This document shows, piece after piece, positions 55,081 to 63,426 of a stretch of 64,000 nucleotides of DNA. Every line of letters starts with the position of its first letter. Position 1 is the stretch's first letter. The notes below the pieces were generated by a model. That model saw only the letters and a program-made list of their open reading frames with translations, ran no database searches and was not told the origin of the DNA. The stretch is from Eutreptiella sp. 'Long Island Sound 2002' (taxonomy: Eukaryota; Euglenozoa; Euglenophyceae; Eutreptiales; Eutreptiaceae), in NCBI GenBank assembly GCA_964036045.1, contig OZ038385.1, forward strand, positions 59,429,919 to 59,493,918. The letters run 5' to 3'. The translations under genes were made by a program, and so were the position numbers.

Positions 55081-55246
55081 TGAGGACTGCAATGCAGTCC
55101 CAGAACTTGAAAATCAAAACCTATACCTCTTTTTTCAGGCAGTGCAAATCAAAAATCAAACCGTCGGGTGGGTAGTAAGACCACTCGACCCTGAAGGCGT
55201 CTTTCCAAAGGAAAATGAATCGGGTGAGGTTTTGGTTTAGTAAGTT

Positions 55247-55266
55247 ATGCGCGAGGCCTCGTGCAT
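55247..55266. repeat. Palindrome 3 (one substitution)
   Basis: ATGCGCGAGGCCTCGTGCAT carries the same GCGAGGCCTCG core with a single C-to-T change in one arm. Confidence 0.85.
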
Positions 55267-55353
55267 GAAGCAGCCCTTGAACCACATGTTGCATATGCTT
55301 TGCATTGATACTTAATCCGCCATGCTTCTGTTTTAATGATCCTTGTTCTTGAT

Positions 55354-55371
55354 TGCGCGAGGCCTCGCGCA
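55354..55371. repeat. Palindrome 4
   Basis: TGCGCGAGGCCTCGCGCA is a perfect 18-bp palindrome with the shared core. Confidence 0.9.
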
Positions 55372-57246
55372 TAGAATTTGATCAAGAAATCATTTTTCCA
55401 GGTATGCAATGAACATGCAGAACAGAAAATGATGTTGCAATCATGTTTTCTGCAGACCATGTTCATCCAAAAAACAAGGGGGGCGCAAAATGTATTTATT
55501 GGCCAATTTCCGCTAAAAGCACATCAGTTTCCACTTAAATCATAAGATTTATTTGTTTTTTTATAGTTTTTTTTTGTTTTCGGCTGTCCGAAAAAAGGCA
55601 CAAAATGGCACAAATGGTAAGAAAGATACTTTCTTTGGACTAATATTCTGTTTACAAAAAACAGAGCCTGTGAAAAACTATTTTTTTGCATGGTTCAAAT
55701 TGGTTGCATTTGGTGTGATTTTGACCATGCAACTTGAGCCGCCTAAGTACAAGGGCCGCAGCGCGATGCACCAGACCCGTGGCACGCCACACTCCGCGGG
55801 CGCACCCGCGTCTGGGATGCGGGCGATGGCACACCCCCACCCGGGCCTCAGCAGGGGGAGGCACTGGTGCTGCAGACAGCAGGCTACCAGGCCATCCTGC
55901 ACGGCCACGCTCGAGGGTACCGGTCGCACGTCCTGGCCGGAGGCCGCTGGACTGTCTGGCACAGCACCGCCAGGCAAGGGGCATTCCCGCCCCTGCCCCA
56001 CGTCTACTGGCAGCAGGGGCCCACCCAGGCCTACTATATGTCGGCTGACCCCTGGCCGCTGGCAGTCCTGCTACACACCGTCAGTGCGCCCAACAAGAGG
56101 CAGGAACCGGGGTGGGTCAACCCCTCCGCACTGGTGTGGAGCCCCGACCAGGAGGAGCATCCACGGGCCGCGTGGCAGGGAGACGCCATCAGGGCCACGG
56201 ACGTCCCGGACCTCCACGCGGGGCCAATCACGCACGCCCGCCTGGCGGCTACCCTGGCGGTGGCCCAAAGGGGACAGCAGAACCCGCAGTGGGTGGTCTG
56301 CATGTTCAGCCCGGCGGACGCGCACATCGTCGTCTGCGACCCCGAGCGCCTGCCAGGGCCCGAAGCCGTGGTCCGCGTGGCAGACTGTACCCGCATGATG
56401 GTCAAGGCGCTGCGGGAGGGCGAACACCACGCCCTCCTGCTCCAGGTCAGGCTGAAGGACAACGCCCGGGCGGCGAGGCCGGGGGTGTGGCCGGCAGCGG
56501 CGCACCCCGCCGACCTAGAGCTCCAGCTGGCGGTCCCGACCACAGTGTACCACTGGCTACAAGCCTTCCACGACCTGCGATGGCGGGGAAAACCCGACCG
56601 CCAAATCGGCTCCACACACTGGCAAACGTGGTTACAAGCAGACGTGCAGCGCGATGCCATCCGGGGTCTCGGGCCCGCGCCCGCGACACGAGCCCTCGAT
56701 GCGGCGGCCCCGGGCCACACACTGGCGCCGCACACGGTTCCACTGGCCAACCTGCCCTTCGAACCAGCGGCGGAGGGCGCCATCCGGAAGTCGGTGCCGC
56801 TCCCCCCGGCGCGGGGGGCCACGGAGCCGACGAAATGCCCCCTGTGTGCAGACAAGTACTACACAAGCGGGGCAATCCTTGAACACCCGGCGTGGCACGT
56901 GGTGCACGCTGCAGCCCCGGTGGATGACCAGGAGGCGGCCTCCAACATCCTGCAAGGGAGGGCACGGAGGTCCCCGTGGCACGCCCCCTACGCCTGGCGC
57001 CCCCCGCCCCAGGCGGCCGACCACGCAGACGGCGATGAGGAGACACCAGGGGCGGCCCCGGGGACCGGCGGTGCGGGCCAACCAGGGTCCATCCCCGCGG
57101 GGCTGGCCCCCCTGGCCCCCCTGACTCCCCCGGCCCCCCAGGCCCCCCTGTGGGCCCCGCTTGGAACAGGCTCAGCGGATGCGGCGCACCCGGATGCCCT
57201 GGCTGCGCCGGCGAACCCAGCGGCGATGCCAATGCGGGAAAGCTGA

Positions 57247-58914
57247 CTCCAGGAGGACACGGCGGGCGAAGCCCTGTGGCTCCTCTCGTGGAAACTGCGC
57301 AACGGCCTCGTACCGCCAGACCGGTCCCTTCGGGACACGCTCCTGCGGCGCCGGGGGCCGGCGGCCTGTACCGACAAGGAGCACCTCATCACCGGCATGC
57401 TACCCCAGGAGGGGGGCTTTGCCATCATGCTCCAGGAAACAGGGATCGCCACCCGGGCGCAGGAGATGCACGTGGCCGCGGCGCTTTGGGACAAGGGGTA
57501 CACCGCCTTCTACAACAGCCGGCTGGCGGAGACGGGAGCCACTTCCACCTCGAGAGGGGGGGGCCTCCTCACCGCGGTCAGCAGCAAGTACGTGGCGGAG
57601 CACGAGGTGCTCAGTTTCACGGAAATCGTCCCCAGGAAGGCCGCGGCCCTGGAGATCCGCACGGACGGGAGAGGCCTCACCCTCATCAACGTCCACGGGC
57701 CGCAAGCAGGCTGCTCCCCGTGGGCGGGACGGGCGGCGTTCTGGGCCTACATACAAATGTATGCCACGGCACGCAGCCTCGGTGGGAGACACCCGGTGGT
57801 CATCGCCGGCGACACCAACATCTACATGGATGCCACCACCAACCCGGCCACGGAGCACTTCCGAGCCGGCTGGGAGGCCTGCGGTTTCCGGAGGGCCACC
57901 GCAGGCGGCGAGGAGGACATGACCCCCACGCTCCACCCGTCCCGGCACAGGGTGGACACCTTCCTGGTCAACGAGCCCCTCCTGCCGTGGTCCCTGCGGG
58001 AAAGCGTCTGGGCTCGCGGCATGGCACACCCCAAGGTGGTCGGCTCGGACCACCTCCCGGTCTGCCTGGCCCTGCCGGGCCTCCTCAGCGCAGCGGGGCG
58101 CGCGGCGATGCCCACACCCTACAGCCACACAGAGGGCCGCCTCCTCCCGTACGACGCCGAGGCCGCGCCCGTCCAGGGCCGCCTGTGGGCAGCGGTCACC
58201 GCCGCGCAGGATGAACCCTCCCTGGCGCCCTGGCTGGGTCCCGCAGAGCAGCATGACTACAGGTCCATGCCCGCGGCCGCGGTGGACAAGGTGATCGAGC
58301 ACCTCCACGCGACGCACGACGCCCTGGCGCGTGTGGTGGGACGCCGGCAGCCGTCCCCGGCTGGGACGGACCCGGCGCAGGGGGACCTCCCGGAGAGCGG
58401 AAAGCGGCTCCAGGCGCCAGTTCTCCGCTATGACACCCTGGCAGCGCGCGCGCCGGCAGCGTACCAGGCGGACGCGGCACGGCATGGCATCCCGTCCGAG
58501 GCGGCGCTCCGGCTCACGGGGGAGCTGCGGGATGTGTCGCCCGGGTTCCGCCTGACCACACAGGGCCAGCTACAGGAGGAGCTGGAGAGGCAAGCAGCCG
58601 CCCTCGAGGAGGACATTCGCCAGCTCTGCGCACTCCTGGCGGCAGACCGCAAGCGCGCCATCAAGGACTTCTGGCGCCGCCACGCCCCCGACATCGCCCA
58701 GCGATGGAAAGCCGTGCGGGGAGCCATAGAGGTAGAGGCCCCGGGCCTGTCAGGCCTCTGGAACGTGCGGGTCCCCAACACCCAAACGCTCCTCACAGAG
58801 GCCCACGCCGTGATGTTCGCAGTTCGCGCCTTCTGGCGAGAACTGTATGACAAAGCCCGGTGGACCTCCCAGGCTTCCAGGCAAACCTCGACCGCCATGT
58901 CCCCGGGTCCCTGA
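57247..58914 (+). CDS. LINE ORF2: APE endonuclease domain and RT N-terminus
   Basis: The frame is open from the TGA at 57244; the first in-phase ATG lies in ITGMLPQEGG. It encodes a complete AP-endonuclease-like fold: FAIMLQETG (catalytic Glu), LTLINVHGPQ, VVIAGDTNIYMD (Asp/Asn), SRHRVDTFLV and VVGSDHLPV (S-D-H). This enzyme nicks target DNA to prime reverse transcription. A helical linker leads to the RT (QEELERQAAALEEDIRQLCA). The frame is lost near 58910 by an indel. Confidence 0.88.
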   Translation, partial: LQEDTAGEALWLLSWKLRNGLVPPDRSLRDTLLRRRGPAACTDKEHLITGMLPQEGGFAIMLQETGIATRAQEMHVAAALWDKGYTAFYNSRLAETGATSTSRGGGLLTAVSSKYVAEHEVLSFTEIVPRKAAALEIRTDGRGLTLINVHGPQAGCSPWAGRAAFWAYIQMYATARSLGGRHPVVIAGDTNIYMDATTNPATEHFRAGWEACGFRRATAGGEEDMTPTLHPSRHRVDTFLVNEPLLPWSLRESVWARGMAHPKVVGSDHLPVCLALPGLLSAAGRAAMPTPYSHTEGRLLPYDAEAAPVQGRLWAAVTAAQDEPSLAPWLGPAEQHDYRSMPAAAVDKVIEHLHATHDALARVVGRRQPSPAGTDPAQGDLPESGKRLQAPVLRYDTLAARAPAAYQADAARHGIPSEAALRLTGELRDVSPGFRLTTQGQLQEELERQAAALEEDIRQLCALLAADRKRAIKDFWRRHAPDIAQRWKAVRGAIEVEAPGLSGLWNVRVPNTQTLLTEAHAVMFAVRAFWRELYDKARWTSQASRQTSTAMSPGP

Positions 58915-59703
58915 AGGGGCCTGGACACAGGTCCGGCAGTACTCCATGCAGGACCTGAAGTCCGCCTTGGACAAGGCCGATGGCAAGGCCCCAGATCCCA
59001 ACCACGTGGAGGCCCGTTTTGTCAAGGCCCTCCCGGCACCCGTCCAGTGGCTCCTGGTCCACTCCTACCGGGCCATCCTCCGCGGCGCCCCGTCGCCGAT
59101 GCACTGGAAGGACGCGCACATCTGGCTCAGCCCCAAGGTAAGGGCTCTGCCAGACTGGACGACTACAGGCCCATAGCCCTGGGCCAGCTGGACATGAAGC
59201 TGCTCACGGGCCCAGTCACCCAGCGCATCACGGAAGTGCTCACACGGCACGGAGTGGTCAGCGACTGGCAGCAAGGGGCCCTCCCCGGCTCCAACACAGC
59301 CCCCCCACTGTTCATGGCGCAGCGGCAGCTCCAGCGGGGAGGGCCCAACTACGTCTTCTCCTTCGACGCCCGCAAGGCCTTCGACACCGCCCCGCACGGC
59401 GCCCTCCACCTCGTCCTGCTCCACCTCTCCGTGCCGCCGGACGTCATCGACCTCCTGCTCTTCCTCCACACGTGCGCCAGGCTGCGCATTGTCACCGCAC
59501 ACGGACTAACGCAGCCCGTCTACATGCTGCGTGGCGTCCGGCAGGGCAACCCCGAGAGCCCCCTGCTGTACGCGCTCCTCCTGGAGCCCCTGCTCAGGGC
59601 GCAGGGGCACCGCCTGCGCCCGCCAGGAGGGGCCGAGCACGGCCTCATCCAGGCCTACATCGACGACCTGCTGGTGGTGGCCCACACGCTGCAGGTAGGT
59701 AGG
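58847..59703 (+). pseudogene. LINE reverse transcriptase, frameshifted and truncated
   Basis: From about 58915 the RT runs in one phase (MQDLKSALDKADGKAPDP, WKDAHIWLSPK), shifts near 59140 (LDDYRPIALGQLDMKLL), and then carries motif A FSFDARKAFDTAPHG, motif B RGVRQGNPESPLLYALLL and motif C AYIDDLLVVAHT. All catalytic Asp residues are intact. The frame ends at TAG inside GTAGGTAGGTAGG (59695-59707), directly after motif C. The missing thumb and zinc knuckle show a 3' truncation or rearrangement. Confidence 0.88.
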
Positions 59704-60100
59704 TAGGTGCACTCGGTCGTGGAGAGGCGCCCCATGGTTCCCCCTGGCGTCGCCCCTGTGACGAACAGGAAGAGGCTCCGCGCGTGAAGAGGGGAGGCGG
59801 CTTACATCCCGCTAGACCTGACTGTTGGCCCCCAACAAAGCGGCCCCGGGCTACACCGGGAGGGCTGATCGCCGCCAGCGTGACATGCTTGTCTCGCCGG
59901 GAGGGTGAGCCCCCGTGCTTGCGCACGTCCCCTCCTTTGGGCGGAACCCTAGGGGTTCACCGGACTTCCTGGCGTATCCCGTTCCCAAGGCATGCATGCA
60001 TGTTCTTGGTACTAGGGTTCCGAGGCGCTTGGGTGTCGCACGCTCCGCCTCGAGTCCCAAAGCAGCGCAGGCCTTAGGATGCAGCCTTACCCCCGGGCTC
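59704..60100. other. Junction region, unassigned
   Basis: The sequence between the truncated LINE and the A-poor block has mixed composition and a small hairpin (GGAACCC-TA-GGGGTTC, around 59944). It does not fit tRNA, 5S or other structural RNA patterns that could be recognised by eye. Confidence 0.35.
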
Positions 60101-60894
60101 CGGATCTCGTTTGGCCGGGTCACCTGCATGGCACGGGCTGCCTCAGTGCCCGGGCTGTGGGCACTGGGTTTCCTATTGTTGGCTTGCGTTTGTGGTTGGG
60201 TCCGGGTTGCGGTTGGTCGTGGGTTTTGTTTACCCCTGCCCGTTGTGGCTGGGGTCTTGGGTGGGTGTGTTTGGGCTCGGTTTGTGGTGTTGTCCCTCTT
60301 TTGCCGGCTGTTTGTGGTGTTCGTGGTTGGGCTTTGGTGTGGGCCTGCTTTCGGGACCTGTGTGGTTTCCTGCGCGTTTCCCTTGCCCCCCGCCGTTTCC
60401 GGTTCCGGTGTGCGGTGTGGGCGCCCGGGTCTCGGCTGTGCCCCGCCCTTCTTGGCTGGGTTGTCGGGTTGTGTTTTTTGCGCTTTTTTTTTTTTTTTTC
60501 GGTTGCTGGGTGTCCTTGTCCCGGGCCTTGTGGTCTCTCCCCCGTCTCCTTTCTTTCGGGGGCTGCTGGCTTTTTTTTTTTTTTTCTGCTTGTTTCGGTG
60601 TCCCTTTTTTTCCGCTGGGCCGCTGTCGCTGGCTTGGTGTTGCCGGTCTTGGCTGGGTGGTCCCCCTGTGCCTGTTTGGGGGTCCTGTCTTCGGTGCCCT
60701 CTGGGTGGGGGGTTTGGCCCCCTTCTGTGTTGTTGGTGGGCGGTTTGGTGGCTGTGGGCTGTTTTCGCGCGCCCCCCCCCCCCTTTTTTTTTTTTTTTTG
60801 TTCGGGGGGGGGGGCCTGCCGGGCTGTTCCTCCCGTTGCCTTCCCTCGGCTGGCGGTTGCTCTGTGGCTGGTCTGTGGTGTGGTTGGTCCCTCG

Positions 60895-62480
60895 CCACTC
60901 CTGGCAGAGGTTCCTGTGTGCTACTCCCCGCCACTCCTTGCTGGGTTTCGCTGCCGGTGGTTGTGGGCGGTCCCCGCCACTCCTGGCTGGGGTTTGCCGG
61001 CGGCGGTGGTGTCTGGTGTGTGGCGGTGGTGTGTTGGTGGGGTTGTGGCTGGTGTGTGGTGTGGTTGGTCCCTCGCCACTCCTGGCGGAGGTTCCTGTGT
61101 GCTACTCCCCGCCACTCCTGGCTGGGTTTCGCTTCCGGTGGTGTTGGGCGGGCCCCGCCATTCCTGGCTGGGGTCCGTTGGCGGCGTTGCTGTGTGGTGT
61201 GTGGTGTGTGGCGGTGGTGTGTTGGTGGGGTTGTGGCTGGTGTGTGGTGTGGTTGGTCCCTCGCCACTCCTGGCGGAGGTTCCTGTGTGCTACTCCCCGC
61301 CACTCCTGGCTGGGTTTCGCTGCCGGTGGTGGGCGGTCCCTGCCACTCCTGGCTGGGGTCCGCTTGCGGAGGTGGTGTGTGGTGTGTGGTGTGTGGTGTG
61401 TGGCGGTGGTGTGTTGGTGGGGTTGTGGCTGGTGTGTGGTGTGGTTGGTCCCTCGCCACTCCTGGCGGAGGTTCCTGTGTGCTACTCCCCGCCACTCCTG
61501 GCTGGGTTTCGCTTCCGGTGGTGGTGGGCGGTCCCCGCCACTCCTGGCTGGGGTCCGTTGGCGGCGTTGCTGTGTGGTGTGTGGTGTGTGGCGGTGGTGT
61601 GTTGGTGGGGTTGTGGCTGGTGTGTGGTGTGGTTGGTCCCTCGCCACTCCTGGCGCAGGTTCCTGTGTGCTACTCCCCGCCACTCCTGGCTGGGTTTCGC
61701 TGCCGGTGGTGGTGGGCGGTCCCCGCCACTCCTGGCTGGGGTCCGCTTGCGGCGGTGGTGTGTGGTGTGTGGTGTGTGGTGTGTGGCGGTGGTGTGTTGG
61801 TGGGGTTGTGGCTGGTGTGTGGTGTGGTTGGTCCCTCGCCACTCCTGGCGGAGGTTCCTGTGTGCTACTCCCCGCCACTCCTGGCTGGGTTTCGCTGCCG
61901 GTGGTGGTGGGCGGTCCCCGCCACTCCTGGCTGGGGTCCGTTGGCGGCGTTGCTGTGTGGTGTGTGGTGTGTGGCGCTGGTGTGTTGGTGGGGTTGTGGC
62001 TGGCGTGTGGTGTGGTTGGTCCCTCGCCACTCCTGGCGGAGGTTCCTGTGTGCTACTCCCCGCCACTCCTGGCTGGGTTTCGCTGCCGGTGGTGGTGGGC
62101 GGTCCCCGCCACTCCTGGCTGGGGTCCGCTTGCGGCGGTGGTGTGTGGTGTGTGGTGTGTGGTGTGTGGCGGTGGTGTGTTGGTGGGGTTGTGGCTGGTG
62201 TGTGGTGTGGTTGGTCCCTCGCCACTCCTGGCGGAGGTTCCTGTGTGCTACTCCCCGCCACTCCTGGCTGGGTTTCGCTGCCGCTGGTGGTGGGCGGTCC
62301 CCGCCACTCCTGGCTGGGGTCCTTTGGCGGCGGTGGTGTGTGGTGTGTTGTTGGGGTCCCTCGCCACTCCTGGCGGAGGTTCCTGTGTGCTACTCCCCGC
62401 CACTCCTGGCTGGGTTTCGCTGCCGCTGGTGGTGGGCGGTCCCCGCCACTCCTGGCTGGGGTCCTTTGGCGGCGGTGGTG
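60895..62480. repeat. 181-195-bp tandem array, 9 copies
   Basis: TTCCTGTGTGCTACTCCCCG recurs at 60911, 61092, 61280, 61472, 61660, 61855, 62043, 62238 and 62380. Spacings are 181, 188, 192, 188, 195, 188, 195 and 142. Two unit types alternate (TTGGCGGCGTTGCTG and CTTGCGGCGGTGG variants), so the array is a dimeric higher-order repeat, and each unit holds three CGCCACTCCTGGC sub-motifs. Unit lengths are often not multiples of three, so the frame rotates and a protein-coding role is unlikely. Confidence 0.9.
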
Positions 62481-62494
62481 TGCGTGTTTTGCTT

Positions 62495-62639
62495 GGCCGG
62501 GTCGGGCGGGCCGGCCTCCCGGGCGCGTTGCGGTGCGCCTCACCTTTTCCTTTGGCCGCTTTGTCTTTCTGCTTTGCTTGGCCCCCTCCGGGCTGGGGTT
62601 GCCCCCCTCTCCTTCGCTGCTGTTGCCGTTCCTCGTTGG
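62495..62639. repeat. 145-bp duplicated segment, copy 1
   Basis: GGCCGGGTCGGGCGGGCCGG starts a segment that recurs at 63282-63426 with roughly 93% identity, including CCTTTGGCCGCTTTGTCTTT. Confidence 0.85.
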
Positions 62640-63281
62640 CTGGGGTTTGTGGTGTGTGGGTTGGCTGTTGCTTGGCACCTGTTCGTGTGCCGTGGTTCTT
62701 TGCGTGTTGTGCGCGCTCTCCGGGTTTGTGGCACCCGGCTGCCGTCGCTGCTTGGCACCTGTCCGTGTGCCCTGGTTGTGGCCGGCGGCGTGCCTCTCTG
62801 GCGTGCCTGGTGGCCCCGCGTGGTGCGCCGCGCCTCGTCCGGTCCGGTCGCTCTCGGTGCTCCGGTCGGCTTTCCCGACGCCGTGGTGCCTTTCCCCACC
62901 CCGAGAGCTTGCGCCCCCGGCTTTACTGGGCGGCTGCGCGGGGCACGCGGAGGCCGGCCGAGAACCGGGCTCATTGTGCCTGCCGCTGGCCCCCGCCGAG
63001 GCAGGGGCGCTGGGCTCTCCGCGTCGTACCCGTTCGGGGCCCCGCGATGGGGTTGTCCCTGGCGGGTCCCTCCGGCGTCGGTCTTGGGCTGCGTGCGCTG
63101 CGGTGGTTGGCGTGTGTGGACCCGGTCACTGACGCGTCCGGTTTCCCGTACCGTCCGTCTTTCGACGGGGGACTCGGCCGGTGCACCGGGGCTGTTTCGT
63201 GTGGACGCCGACACCTCCCCTTGCGGGTCGGAGGACGCCACGCCCGGGTCCCGTGCGTGTTTGCGTGTGCTTGCTCTTCCT

Positions 63282-63426
63282 GGCCGGGTCGGGCGGGCCG
63301 GCCTCCCGGGCGCGTTCTGGTGCGCCTCACCTTTTCCTTTGGCCGCTTTGTCTTTCTGCTTTGCTTGGCCCCCTCCGGGCTGGGGTTGCCCCTCTCTTTT
63401 TCGCTGCTGTTGCCTTTCCCCGTTGG
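63282..63426. repeat. 145-bp duplicated segment, copy 2
   Basis: This copy lies about 790 bp downstream of copy 1, in the same orientation. Together with the intervening DNA it suggests a longer-period repeat continuing beyond the window. Confidence 0.85.

Larger units (their letters stand above)
54035..55748. mobile_element. 1.7-kb TIR element nested in the LINE
   Basis: The ends are a perfect 25-bp terminal inverted repeat, ACTTAGGCGGCTCAAGTTGC... (54035-54059 and 55724-55748), flanked by a 3-bp duplication ACA (54032-54034 and 55749-55751). Removing the element and one ACA restores the LINE reading frame exactly. It is AT-rich, in sharp contrast to its GC-rich host, and has no transposase; its longest frame (54065-54427) has no recognisable motif. 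Its size and ends fit a non-autonomous cut-and-paste transposon; the 3-bp duplication is compatible with PIF/Harbinger-like or CACTA-like enzymes. Confidence 0.92.
53139..57246 (+). pseudogene. Long middle region of LINE polyprotein, split by a nested element
   Basis: This phase continues ORF1 beyond the TAG, is interrupted by the TIR element at 54035-55748, and resumes in exact phase at 55752 if that element and one 3-bp target copy are removed. It ends at TGA 57244-57246, after which the phase stays open into the endonuclease. Features: VTNCGAVAWMASCRHL (Cys at 53712), then beyond the insertion a GYRSHVLAGGRWTVWHS segment (about 55915-55965), reminiscent of the Cys and His boxes of papain-fold peptidases, and C..CADKYYTSG....H near 56840-56890. 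The peptidase idea is tentative. No homology is otherwise recognised. Confidence 0.55.
49600..59703 (+). mobile_element. Large APE-type LINE with tandem-repeat leader, 3'-truncated
   Basis: Order on the + strand: tandem-repeat leader (49.6-51.75 kb), CCCH-finger ORF1 (51840), long continuous frame to 57.24 kb, APE endonuclease (57.4-58.1 kb) and RT (58.9-59.7 kb). From 51840 to about 58910 there is one continuous phase, once the nested 1.7-kb element is ignored, broken only by TAG (53136) and TGA (57244). The RT ends just after the YIDD box, so the thumb, zinc knuckle and 3' UTR are missing. Two frameshifts in the RT also make it inactive. Confidence 0.82.

Noticed and set aside
60230-62678. 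Long Pro/Thr/His-rich frames on the minus strand of the 190-bp array
   Set aside because: They are complementary shadows of the same A-poor repeat, and both strands are open across the array. No ordered domain or selection signal is visible.
60079-63132. Open frame of over 1000 codons on the + strand
   Set aside because: The region has almost no A, so stop codons cannot arise. The encoded text is a rotating-frame translation of a tandem array whose unit length is often not a multiple of three.
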